A stretch of 37,850 nucleotides of DNA from CAZUZS01 sp964624795. GTDB lineage: Bacteria; Calditrichota; Calditrichia; RBG-13-44-9. The stretch covers positions 1 to 37,850 of the forward strand of contig CAZUZS010000050.1 in assembly GCA_964624795.1 (NCBI GenBank). Direction: 5' to 3'. The notes under the pieces were generated by a model. The model was not told the origin of the DNA and did not search any database. It saw only the letters and a list, made by a program, of their open reading frames with translations. Below are positions 1 to 7,366 of the stretch, in pieces. Numbering within the stretch: position 1 is the first letter of the stretch; each line of letters starts with the position of its first letter. The position numbers and the translations under genes are program-made.

Positions 1-668
1 CCATGAAAAGTCAAATCCTTAAACGGTGTTTTATTAGTTGCTTTGACTTTTATCCACCCCACCAATCCAAACGGAGTTTTAATCAGATATTTATCGCCTT
101 TGTTTAAGACAATTTCCACTTGTGTGTTTTGGGGTAGGAAAGCCAACGGAATCATCAAGTTTATATCTGCGAACAGATCCACATCTTCTATTGTTATGGT
201 TTTGATTCCAACATAGTAGTATGATTGCTTTATTTCAAGCAATTTGTCATGCGTTACAACAAATTTCTGCCTGCGCGAAAACATATCATCATTTCTCCGA
301 ATGGTGTAAATATATCCATTGCCCGGCAAGTATATCTGATTGCATCCGATGCTTCCTGTATTTAATAAACTGTCATGTTTAATTTCCTTGTATATGGTAA
401 ACGAAGGATCATCGCTCGGTCCGGGTGAGAATTCAATGAGAAAATAATCGTTTGAATTCAGGTTTAATTTTGTTCTTAAAACCCGATTAACAGAGCCAAC
501 GCCTGGTTCTTTACGGATGTCATTTAACACTTGCGTTATCTCCGGATTGTAATGGACAACTCCCAACCCAAATTTGTCGGCTTTTATGGAATCAAGCCAT
601 CCGAACGACTGCGAATTACAAATGGTAGAGGCAATTAAAATTGAAATAAAAACAATAAAGGTTTTCAT
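1..668 (-). CDS. Exported protein with C-terminal SH3-like segment, 3' end beyond the window
   Basis: This reading frame is open from the ATG at 668 to the left edge of the window, giving 222 codons without a stop, so the C-terminus is missing. It begins MKTFIVFISILIASTICNSQ, a clear Sec signal peptide, which predicts export. An AAAGGAG ribosome binding site lies just upstream. The visible C-terminal part (IVLNKGDKYLIKTPFGLVGW then IKV) has the pattern of a bacterial SH3-like domain, in which a hydrophobic strand is followed by a GWI/V strand. The middle (about residues 40-150) is not recognised. It is AT-rich like its minus-strand neighbours. Export and the open frame are seen; the SH3 assignment is inference from motif shape, and the function is unknown. 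Confidence 0.75.
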   Translation of the reverse strand, partial: MKTFIVFISILIASTICNSQSFGWLDSIKADKFGLGVVHYNPEITQVLNDIRKEPGVGSVNRVLRTKLNLNSNDYFLIEFSPGPSDDPSFTIYKEIKHDSLLNTGSIGCNQIYLPGNGYIYTIRRNDDMFSRRQKFVVTHDKLLEIKQSYYYVGIKTITIEDVDLFADINLMIPLAFLPQNTQVEIVLNKGDKYLIKTPFGLVGWIKVKATNKTPFKDLTFH

Positions 669-829
669 TTTGCTCCTTTCGATGGGTATTTCATACCCGC
701 TTATGTATGAATTGGGAGGGAAACAGCCAAAATCGCTTGCCGCCAAATCAAACATTCTGGATTACTAAACTGAGTGATTCAAGTCGAATCCTTCGAGACC
801 ATCCAACTTTCAACGGCTAATCGTATTTG

Positions 830-1105
830 TTAATTTATTTCCTCCTTTACTGTGCAGATCGTTTCCCATATAAATGCCAAATCACGTGCCCAATCGACTG
901 GGACGTTATTTCTTATTAATTCCTCCATCAGCAAGTCAGGATTGTGTCTCTTTCTGGTTCCGGCAAACAGTCTTAATAATATCCGCACAGCTAATTAGAA
1001 GTCGAAGGAGTTGTAGGTTCTTGGATATTTGTGTATTGTTGCTAACCTAATACAAGCTTCTATCAACTGGCTATTTCTTTTTCCAGTGGCAAACCTTAAT
1101 TCCAT
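830..1105 (-). pseudogene. Small ORF broken by an in-frame TAA, downstream of the DUF2283 gene
   Basis: Reading from the ATG at 1105, 36 codons (starting MELRFATGKRNSQLIEAC) are followed by an in-frame TAA at 995-997. The same frame then stays open for 54 more codons (including RKRHNPDLLMEELI and VPVDWARDLAFIWETI) to a TAA at 830-832. Both halves have natural protein composition and would make one helical protein of about 91 residues. The start lies 21 bases after the DUF2283 stop, so the two were probably co-transcribed. Possible explanations are a pseudogene, a sequencing error, or translation of only the first 36 residues. I do not recognise the family. DUF2283 genes are often found next to small toxin-like partners, so this could be a decayed partner, but that is inference. 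Confidence 0.5.
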
Positions 1106-1126
1106 AAATTAGCCTCTTGTTGAGTT

Positions 1127-1348
1127 TTATAAGCAATCTGCTTTCTTTAATATCGTGAGAGGTAAGTGCCTACTTGCGTTCATCACTTCAATCCCTAATA
1201 ATACTCGGTTTTTATCAAAATCTAAATTTAACTCGAACCCAACTTCGCTCACGTCACAAGGATAAGTATAGCGAACTTCCCCTTCTTTAATTTCATCCTT
1301 TAAATATATATAAGCTGCATCAATTTCTTTATCATGGCTGATTTTCAT
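1127..1348 (-). CDS. DUF2283 family small protein
   Basis: This 73-residue protein has the DUF2283 layout: an N-terminal MKISHDKEIDAAYIYL segment (the family's D-A-x-Y-I/L-x-L core), then a short polar stretch, then a strand-rich LDFDKNRVLLGIEVMNASRHLP segment in which D-x-G/N-x-x-x-G-I-E is characteristic. The length is normal for the family. An AAAGGA ribosome binding site lies 9 bases before the ATG. The molecular function of DUF2283 is not established. It is often seen beside small mobile or toxin-like genes, and here it is followed 21 bases downstream by a broken small ORF. The low GC content matches its neighbours. Confidence 0.85.
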   Translation of the reverse strand: MKISHDKEIDAAYIYLKDEIKEGEVRYTYPCDVSEVGFELNLDFDKNRVLLGIEVMNASRHLPLTILKKADCL

Positions 1349-1498
1349 ATCGATTTTTCCTTTATTAAATCATAATAAAAAAACATAACGTGACCAAATC
1401 ATGTAATGTTAAATATCTCCAATTTGCTCACCCGATCTCAATCGAAATATCTGAAAACCTCATGCTCTTCAGTGCGCGTTGATGTGAAAGCCGGAGAT

Positions 1499-2818
1499 TC
1501 ATTTATATTTTTTCTCGAGTTCTATAAGCTTCTTTACAAATTCCATGTGATAGCTGCTTATCATCTTTTCTGAATAGTTGTCATTCTCTGAATATTGACC
1601 TGAATAATAAAATGCCTCCCGATAAACATTATTTTTAAACGGGTATCCATAGTGCGCATATACCAAATTTCTTAAATAGTCGACACCTAATTTACCATAC
1701 AGTTTGACATAGGTACTGTATTGAACAATACTTCGATCTAAAGTAAAATTCCGATAAACCCAATCTATAGTATTTAAATATATATTTGACTTTTCATCTA
1801 TTTCCGGGTAATTCAGTGAGGATAATATGGGAAATTCTTTTTGGTATGATTTTAATATGTCAACGGTGTAATCTTCATTTTTTGATTCTAATAAGGACAA
1901 ATATTTTAGGAATTCCTTATGATAAGTACTGATGTACTCTTCAGAATAATTTTCGTTTTCAGTATATATATTTGATTTAGGAGAATAGAAAGCACCGCGA
2001 ATTATCGGATTTTTAAATGGATAACCATAATAAGCAAATATAAGATTTCTTAAATATCTTATTCCCGGCTTGCCATAACGCTTGATAAAGCCTGCTGAAT
2101 CTTTGATGTGCCTGTTAGGAGTTTTATTCCTCTCGAGCCATCCGAGAATCTTTACCACAATATTAAAATCCGGTTCGATATTTTCATAGGTCCAGCTTAA
2201 GATTACTCGATTTAAATTTTGATCAAATCTACAGGAATGCTCTTGAGGACTTATTATGTCAAATCCGCGGTCTTGGGGGATTCTCATTTCTACCTCAATA
2301 TTATTTATTTTATCTTTCCATAATCCACCAGTAACAAGAATATATTTAAATTCATAATCACCAATCGAACTCGCAAATCCGCCTGCTGTGTAGGTATGTC
2401 TAATTGTCTTCTCTTCATTTTCATCGAAATGAACATTAAAAGTATAAGCCGTAGGGAAATTGATATGTTTAAGTTCAGGATGCTCCTTAGATCTTTTTAA
2501 GGTAACAGGAACAGATTCACCGTTAACAAAAGTTTTAAAATGGGGATCGAAATAGTCTGTTTCATAGATATCATTTTTATCCGGGAGATATTGTAAAGAA
2601 GGAAAGCCCATTTGTACCATGGCAGCCGGCCCAAAATTTTTATAAGTAGCTGTCATTTCTACCTGCATTTTTTGATACCCACTGCACACTACTTTTTCAT
2701 GAAGCATTTGAATCTGATTATTCGAGATAGGAAAAACGGTCGCACCGTCACCTTTGTAAGTAGCATCATCAGCATATAAAGAAAAATAAATAAGAAAGAT
2801 TAATATGATATATTTCAT
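1499..2818 (-). CDS. Exported protein with DUF4424-like N-terminal part and two tandem YARHG-like domains
   Basis: The protein has 439 residues. The first 16 form a signal peptide (MKYIILIFLIYFSLYA), and a GGGAG site precedes the ATG. Residues 20-230 are strand-rich and loosely resemble DUF4424 proteins, with an N-terminal GDGATVFP segment and a MVQMGFPSL strand, so an extracytoplasmic beta domain is likely. Residues 244-312 and 370-438 are two copies of one unit. Each carries YLRNL(I/V)(F/Y)A-YYG/HYG-YPFKN, then an aromatic AFY and E/N-rich NYSE, matching the YARHG pattern in which LRN-x-I-Y-A-R-H-G is followed by an aromatic segment; here the R-H positions are replaced. YARHG domains are extracellular modules, often near sensors and peptidases, of unknown role. 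The signal peptide and duplication are seen; the domain names are inference. Confidence 0.75.
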   Translation of the reverse strand: MKYIILIFLIYFSLYADDATYKGDGATVFPISNNQIQMLHEKVVCSGYQKMQVEMTATYKNFGPAAMVQMGFPSLQYLPDKNDIYETDYFDPHFKTFVNGESVPVTLKRSKEHPELKHINFPTAYTFNVHFDENEEKTIRHTYTAGGFASSIGDYEFKYILVTGGLWKDKINNIEVEMRIPQDRGFDIISPQEHSCRFDQNLNRVILSWTYENIEPDFNIVVKILGWLERNKTPNRHIKDSAGFIKRYGKPGIRYLRNLIFAYYGYPFKNPIIRGAFYSPKSNIYTENENYSEEYISTYHKEFLKYLSLLESKNEDYTVDILKSYQKEFPILSSLNYPEIDEKSNIYLNTIDWVYRNFTLDRSIVQYSTYVKLYGKLGVDYLRNLVYAHYGYPFKNNVYREAFYYSGQYSENDNYSEKMISSYHMEFVKKLIELEKKYK

Positions 2819-3095
2819 ATACTATTCTCCCGTCTCATTTAAAATTTTAATTGACTATAACTATGGTTTATGCGATCTGCTGACACCACGTTATTTTTGT
2901 AATAATCGAAATATTTTCCTAAATATATATAGTGTCTTCTATCAAAACGAAATGAAAATTTCATAATCTGAGGTGAAAGGCTCTATCCTGGTCTCGCCAA
3001 TATCCTCCTGAGAAAACAAATAAAACATGCCACGTCTGGCCAGTTTCACATGTTAATCCCGATGCTAGACAGTATCTAATTGCACAGAATCAAGT

Positions 3096-3539
3096 TTATT
3101 CCGGTTTGTAAAGCTTTTCTGATTCCCAGGGATTTAGCAGGGCCACATTGCTTTGTTGCATGTCAGAGATATTCCGGGTTACTACAATTAAATCATAAAA
3201 CAGCCCGGTTGCGGCAATCAGCCCGTCAATAGCAGGCATCGGCTTCCCCTCCAATTCCGCCCTCCCTTGAATTTTTCCCCAAACCTTTGCCACATTGATA
3301 TCAATGGGTATTACTCTATCTTTAAATCGATCCTGCAAATCATGTTCTACCCATCGATGCAATTTATCTTTTCTCACTATATCCGAAGTTTTTTCTATTC
3401 CTTTGTGAATTTCTCCAAAAGTCAAAATACTCAGAAAATAATCCCGTTCATCATTCTTGTTAATCCACCTGATAACTTTATTGTCAGGTTCGCTTTTGAT
3501 GAGTTCAGAGATCACACAGGTATCGAGCAGGTATTTCAT
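3096..3539 (-). CDS. PIN-domain ribonuclease toxin (VapC/FitB-like) of a type II toxin-antitoxin pair
   Basis: This 147-residue PIN domain has the acidic active-site residues at the usual places: D6 in YLLDTCVIS, E43 in TFGEIHKG, D105 in PAIDGLIAA and D126 in TRNISDM. These coordinate Mg/Mn for RNA cleavage in the family. The length is typical. Its ATG overlaps the stop of the upstream Phd-type gene by 4 bases, so translation is coupled and the pair should be made together with the antitoxin first. By analogy with VapC/FitB the toxin would inhibit translation by cutting RNA when the antitoxin is degraded; the target cannot be read from the sequence. All four acidic residues are intact, so the toxin looks active. 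Confidence 0.92.
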   Translation of the reverse strand: MKYLLDTCVISELIKSEPDNKVIRWINKNDERDYFLSILTFGEIHKGIEKTSDIVRKDKLHRWVEHDLQDRFKDRVIPIDINVAKVWGKIQGRAELEGKPMPAIDGLIAATGLFYDLIVVTRNISDMQQSNVALLNPWESEKLYKPE

Positions 3540-3790
3540 AATTCAACCTTTCTTGGAAGGTCTTTACTTCTTCCAATTTCGAACTCCAGTTTGGCAAGGG
3601 GCGATTTCCGGAAGAATTTATATAAGTTGGTTTTTGGTTTTGATAATTTTTTATAATCTTCAAATGCCAATACCACCACAGCATTTTTACCGTGCTTGGT
3701 TACAATCTGTGGACCATCGATTTGGGCCTTGTTGACAAGATCACTAAATTTATTCTTTGCATCCTGTAATTGCCACGTATTTGCGGACAT
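3536..3790 (-). CDS. Phd/YefM-family antitoxin
   Basis: This 84-residue protein starts with the Phd/YefM signature WQLQDAKNKFSDLVNKA, followed by GPQIVTKHGKNAVVVLAFEDYKKL, in which VT+-GK-A-VVL-x-x-x-(E/D)Y is the dimerisation and DNA-binding fold core. The basic C-terminal tail (FFRKSPLAKLEFEIGRSKDL) is the expected toxin-binding segment. An AAGGAG ribosome binding site lies 7 bases before the ATG. It overlaps the downstream PIN toxin gene, giving the classic antitoxin-toxin order. In this family the antitoxin represses its own promoter and the complex binds more tightly. A short palindrome sits about 30 bases upstream and is listed separately. Confidence 0.93.
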   Translation of the reverse strand: MSANTWQLQDAKNKFSDLVNKAQIDGPQIVTKHGKNAVVVLAFEDYKKLSKPKTNLYKFFRKSPLAKLEFEIGRSKDLPRKVEL

Positions 3791-4154
3791 TGATCGTCTC
3801 CTTATATTTATGTCTAGTCTGTCCAGAATTTATAGATTATTTTCTTGTATATCAATTGATTTCTTAAGGAATAGAGATATGCCGGGGCGGGCATATTCGA
3901 GAGAGCTTCACTTCGCGCGAATAATCATCTCCGACTGTCGTTTCGCAAAAAAGCGGTAGAAAAGAAAATATCATGTTGAAGACTGTGGAAGCACAATAAA
4001 CGGCGGACCTCACTAAATAGCCAATCTTGCGGTACTCCAAACTCCGATATCAGGACCAACAAGAATTTTAATTCTTTACCAACAACTATACTTTATTCAA
4101 ATAAAGCGTCCCAAGGCTCCCGGATTATGCCAGACCTGCAGAACGACAATTCGC
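3791..4154. other. Intergenic region between toxin-antitoxin module and protease pair
   Basis: No convincing coding frame is present. The region spans the change from the AT-rich left arm to the more GC-rich rest of the window. It holds a 7-bp perfect inverted repeat, ATATGCC-ggggcg-GGCATAT at 3877-3896, which could be a terminator stem or a protein-binding site; no T-run follows on either strand. Confidence 0.5.
3818..3827. promoter_or_regulatory. Possible operator palindrome upstream of the toxin-antitoxin operon
   Basis: TCTG-TC-CAGA is a 4-2-4 inverted repeat 27 bases before the antitoxin start. Phd-type antitoxins bind short palindromes near their own promoter, so the position fits. The repeat is short enough to be chance. 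Confidence 0.25.
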
Positions 4155-4382
4155 TCACAGGCTCTTTATCTCGCCGGTTACCTGAATTTCGATCCGGATG
4201 TCCCCGATGGCCTCCGGGATTTTCCGCCGGGCCGTCTGCGGATTTTTCTTCACCGAGACAATTATGCCGGGACTGCCGACGGACGTGATGCCGATCCCAA
4301 CCGCCACCACGTCCGGTATACGCAGCCAGGTTTTCTCATGCCGCTCCTTGACCGATTTGATCCGCTCGATATCCGATGCCAA
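4155..4382 (-). CDS. Solo homologue of the N-terminal domain of the adjacent trypsin-like protease
   Basis: This 75-residue protein has no signal peptide. Its core IPDVVAVGIGI, PGIIVSVKKN and IPEAIGDIRIEI lines up with residues 21-76 of the protease encoded just upstream (KPNVVATGIGY, LALIVSVATK, IPASIQSIPTDV). It is therefore a stand-alone copy of that protease's N-terminal, possibly inhibitory, domain. The frame is closed by a TGA two codons upstream, and the only usable start is the TTG at 4380-4382, preceded by AGAGG. It lies 58 bases after the protease stop on the same strand, so an operon is likely. The alignment is seen; a role as inhibitor, chaperone or regulator of the protease is inference. 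Confidence 0.7.
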   Translation of the reverse strand: MASDIERIKSVKERHEKTWLRIPDVVAVGIGITSVGSPGIIVSVKKNPQTARRKIPEAIGDIRIEIQVTGEIKSL

Positions 4383-4440
4383 AACTCAAACCTCTTCTTT
4401 CATAAGACAAACCGGGTATTTAAGATTTTGTCATTAGCTG

Positions 4441-5439
4441 TCACGGTAGCGTAACATTCAACTGCTGGAACACATTCTGAATCCGGTTCATGATGGTGGT
4501 GGTATTGCTGCCGGCGAAAAGCAGACCCACCAGTTTGTTGTCATTATTGAGGACGGCCGAGCCGCTGTCTCCGCCCTGGCTCATTGCCCCTGCCATAAAC
4601 TGGTCCACGAAAGTCGCTGTTTTATTGGTGCCGTAGCTTACCTGCGACGTGACATTCACCTGCAAAACAGTGCCGGTGGTGAGTCCGGTGGTTCTTCCGC
4701 TTTTCTTGAGCGGCATACCGAGCGTGGCCTCCGCCGTTCCGCTGATGGTCCCGATGTTGAGAATTTCGTTCACCACCATCCCCGGCTCCATTGGCTCGGC
4801 AATGGCGCAATCCACCAGGTTGTCCGCTGCCTGGGGTAGAACGGCTTTCAGCCGTGTTTTGCTTCCGGTAATAGCTGCCAGGCCATTTAATATGGCCGCC
4901 GCCGAATTCCCAATGGGGCATGTGCTGCCGCCATCCGCAAATTGAATTTGCACAAACTCGCTCAAAACCGCGATCTGGTCTGCCGGGTTTTGCCCGCCGT
5001 CGTAAGGGCCGGGCTGAAGGATCGGGTCACCCAGCGAAGCCTCATTGCTGTTCGCCAGCACATGGTTGTTGGACAGGATGTAGAGCTTGTCATTCTTTTT
5101 TACCAGGCAACCCAGCGTGCCGGCGGTTATCTGGTAGTGCCCGATGCTCACCCCACCCGGTGCCGGACGAAAACGCCCGGTTGGGTCCTGAAAAGCATGG
5201 ATTACACCCGTGGGATAGACGTCGGTTGGAATGCTCTGAATGCTGGCCGGAATCACATCCTGTGCGCCAAGTTTTTGCCTGGAGACCTTCGTTGCGACCG
5301 ATACAATCAGCGCCAGATCTTCCACCTGCTTTCCTTCAGTTATTTTATATCCGATTCCGGTGGCTACCACATTGGGTTTGCTAAACAGTTCGGGGTGCGC
5401 CCCTTTTAATACCTGCCGTGCTTCTTCCAAAGTTGCCAT
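4441..5439 (-). CDS. Trypsin-fold serine peptidase without signal peptide
   Basis: The protein has 332 residues. An N-terminal domain (about 1-80) precedes a chymotrypsin-fold peptidase with a complete apparent triad: H126 in YILSNNHVLAN, D210 in LVDCAIAEP and S292 in GGDSGSAVL. The SNNHVLA, D-C-A-I and GDSGS context resembles the Nal1-type S1 peptidases of bacteria. No signal peptide is visible at the N-terminus, so the enzyme may be cytoplasmic or leave by another route. GGGAG sits 6 bases before the ATG. A solo copy of its N-terminal domain is encoded immediately downstream. The substrate is unknown. The N-terminal domain may be a propeptide or a substrate-gating module; this is inference. 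Confidence 0.88.
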   Translation of the reverse strand: MATLEEARQVLKGAHPELFSKPNVVATGIGYKITEGKQVEDLALIVSVATKVSRQKLGAQDVIPASIQSIPTDVYPTGVIHAFQDPTGRFRPAPGGVSIGHYQITAGTLGCLVKKNDKLYILSNNHVLANSNEASLGDPILQPGPYDGGQNPADQIAVLSEFVQIQFADGGSTCPIGNSAAAILNGLAAITGSKTRLKAVLPQAADNLVDCAIAEPMEPGMVVNEILNIGTISGTAEATLGMPLKKSGRTTGLTTGTVLQVNVTSQVSYGTNKTATFVDQFMAGAMSQGGDSGSAVLNNDNKLVGLLFAGSNTTTIMNRIQNVFQQLNVTLP

Positions 5440-5597
5440 GGTTATCTCCCGATTTGGTTATGCGATGAATATAACCGCAATTTCTTCATAAAAGCAAATT
5501 TTTGTCGCCGCTTTGAAAAAGGTTTTTACAGGAAAAGGAGTAAAAATCGGAAACGCGCAGAAAGGAACGATCCATCAATGTGCGCCGGTTTGGGCGG

Positions 5598-6344
5598 CTA
5601 CAAAATATTAATATCGCCGGCAGCGGGGAAAATATGATTGGGGAGGTAAGGATACCGGGGCAAATCCTCCTTTTGACTGACGCCGGTTAATACCAGGATG
5701 GTCTCCATCCCGGCCTGAAGTCCCGCCAAGATATCGGTCTGCATGTTGTCGCCCACTATCACGGTTTCCTCGGAATGGGCATCGATGCTGTTGAGGGCCG
5801 CCCGCATAATCCAGGCATTCGGTTTGCCCATGTAGAGCGGATGTTTTCCGGTGATCCGCTCAATCGGCGCGCACAAAGCACCGCACGCCGGATGCCCATG
5901 CGGACCGGCGACATCGGGATTGGTGGCAATAAAACGCGCGCCTTCCAGAATGTGATGCGAGGCCTTGTAAATCATCTCCCAGTTGTAGGCGCGGGTCTCG
6001 CCCACAATTACGAAATCGGGATTCACATCGGTTATCATGAACCCGATCCGGTACAGCTCGTGGGTCAGCGCTCCCTCGCCGATGACGTATGCTTTCCTGC
6101 CTTCCTGGTTTTTCAGGAAAGCGGCAGTGGCCATTGCGGATGTGTAGAAAGCGTCCACCGGCACATCGATTCCAGCCGCACCCAGACGATTCTGAAGATC
6201 CATCGGTGTTTGGGACGGGTAATTTGTCAGCAATAAAAAACGCTTCCCCTTTTCCTTTAAATTTTGAATAAACCTGTCCGCACCCGGAATCGGTTTGTTG
6301 TCGTGCAGCAGCACTCCGTCAATATCGCAGATTACATTTTTCAT
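5598..6344 (-). CDS. nagD: NagD-type HAD phosphatase (nucleotide/UMP phosphatase)
   Basis: This is a HAD superfamily class IIA phosphatase of about 248 residues, with all four motifs. Motif I is VICDIDGVLL (nucleophile D7 and acid D9), motif II is LLLTNYPSQT, motif III is the lysine in MGKPNAW, and motif IV is VIVGDNMQTDILAG. From memory the sequence matches E. coli NagD along its whole length (FYTSAMATA, NPDFVIVGETRAYNW, FIATNPD, CGALCAPIE), more specifically than generic HAD IIA members. NagD removes phosphate from UMP, GMP and other nucleoside monophosphates. An upstream ATG at 6365 adds seven residues, but NagD proteins begin near the second methionine, so the ATG at 6344 was chosen. It stands alone, without nag catabolic genes. 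Confidence 0.92.
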   Translation of the reverse strand: MKNVICDIDGVLLHDNKPIPGADRFIQNLKEKGKRFLLLTNYPSQTPMDLQNRLGAAGIDVPVDAFYTSAMATAAFLKNQEGRKAYVIGEGALTHELYRIGFMITDVNPDFVIVGETRAYNWEMIYKASHHILEGARFIATNPDVAGPHGHPACGALCAPIERITGKHPLYMGKPNAWIMRAALNSIDAHSEETVIVGDNMQTDILAGLQAGMETILVLTGVSQKEDLPRYPYLPNHIFPAAGDINIL

Positions 6345-6365
6345 CAGGCCATCCCGGTTTTCCAT

Positions 6366-6634
6366 TTGTCGAATTTTCGATTTCCGATCATTAAACTGAT
6401 GGGAAAGTTAAAATGAAAAATCGGAGAAAACAATTTCGGTGTTCAGATTTAGAAATCCGGCATGGACCAGATCGCTTCATAATCATAATCGTAAAAGAGA
6501 GCATGGTGCACAGCGCGCTGCGCAAGGAGAATGGGAAGATAAAATACTTTTATTTTGTGCAGAAATTTTGGCAGCCGTTGTGAAAATCGCCGTTTTAAAA
6601 ATTCTTGTGAATTCCGCCTGTGCAACTTCCCAGG
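6366..6634. other. Intergenic region between the tiny membrane peptide and nagD
   Basis: The minus-strand frame of the 32-residue peptide stays open for about 60 codons beyond its TAG (to about 6460) without recognisable content. No promoter, terminator or RNA gene can be supported here. Confidence 0.4.
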
Positions 6635-6733
6635 CTATGGCACGGGACAAATCCCGCCGGATATTTGCCACAGAAATGCGAACACAATTAAGGCAACAAT
6701 TGAAATCTTAACAACGATGAGAACGACCTTCAT
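6635..6733 (-). CDS. Possible 32-residue single-span membrane peptide downstream of msrB
   Basis: An ATG at 6733 preceded by a strong GGGGGAG ribosome binding site (7 bases away) opens a 32-codon frame ending in TAG. The product starts MKVVLIVVKISIVALIVFAF and ends LWQISGGICPVP: one uninterrupted hydrophobic helix of about 22 residues with a positive K near the start and a single late cysteine. It begins 48 bases after the msrB stop on the same strand, so it would share the terB-like/msrB transcript. The strong ribosome binding site and pure transmembrane composition are the evidence. It could also be the remnant of a longer gene, because the frame continues after the stop. The function is unknown. 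Confidence 0.45.
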   Translation of the reverse strand: MKVVLIVVKISIVALIVFAFLWQISGGICPVP

Positions 6734-6781
6734 TTTCTTTCTCCCCCGGTCAAGACGGGATTAGACGATGACTTTTCCTGC

Positions 6782-7345
6782 TTATTTCTCTGTTTCCGGT
6801 TTTTCCGCCACGAAATTGAGAACAGCGGAGTTGATGCAATAGCGTAAATGGGTCGGTGCCGGGCCATCGTCGAAAACATGGCCAAGATGCGCACCGCAGC
6901 GGCTGCACACCACCTCCGTCCGTTGCATGAACAAACTGTTGTCACTATCCAATTCCACATTGTCCTGCGAAACCGGCGCCCAAAAGCTCGGCCATCCGGT
7001 GCCGGAATTGAACTTAGTATCGGAGCTGAACAGCGTGTTGCCGCAACAAGCGCAGGTGTAGACACCATCCCCCTTAAAATCATAATATTTGCCCGTGAAC
7101 GGCGGCTCGGTTCCCTTTTTGCGGGCGATTCGATACTCCTCCGGTGTCAGTATTTTGCGCCATTCCTCATCACTTTTTATGACTTTATCTTTCATATTGT
7201 CATTTTCTCCCAAAGTAATCGTTAACCGGCTGCTGTCATTTTGCTCCTTGGATTGCGGCGCATTCCAGGCCATACCTCTCCACAACAGCAGCGTGAAAAA
7301 CACAAGAAGCACCGGTGTTGTAGTGTATTTGATGAAATCCTTCAT
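6782..7345 (-). CDS. msrB: Membrane-anchored peptide-methionine (R)-S-oxide reductase
   Basis: MsrB repairs methionine-R-sulfoxide in oxidised proteins. The family core spans about residues 60-180. It has zinc-binding pairs CACC (C100, C103) and CSRC (C149, C152), the GTGWPSF substrate motif, HLGHVFDDG, and catalytic C172 in RYCINSAVLNF (numbered from the upstream ATG at 7351). A hydrophobic N-terminal segment (PVLLVFFTLLLWRGMAW) should anchor or export the enzyme, placing the repair activity outside the cytoplasm. GGGGAGGAG touches the first ATG (7351) but is well spaced from the second (7345), so the second was chosen. The gene follows the TerB-like gene by about 20 bases and precedes a tiny membrane peptide, forming a likely operon. 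Confidence 0.93.
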   Translation of the reverse strand: MKDFIKYTTTPVLLVFFTLLLWRGMAWNAPQSKEQNDSSRLTITLGENDNMKDKVIKSDEEWRKILTPEEYRIARKKGTEPPFTGKYYDFKGDGVYTCACCGNTLFSSDTKFNSGTGWPSFWAPVSQDNVELDSDNSLFMQRTEVVCSRCGAHLGHVFDDGPAPTHLRYCINSAVLNFVAEKPETEK

Positions 7346-7366
7346 TTCCATCTCCTCCCCTTGTCG

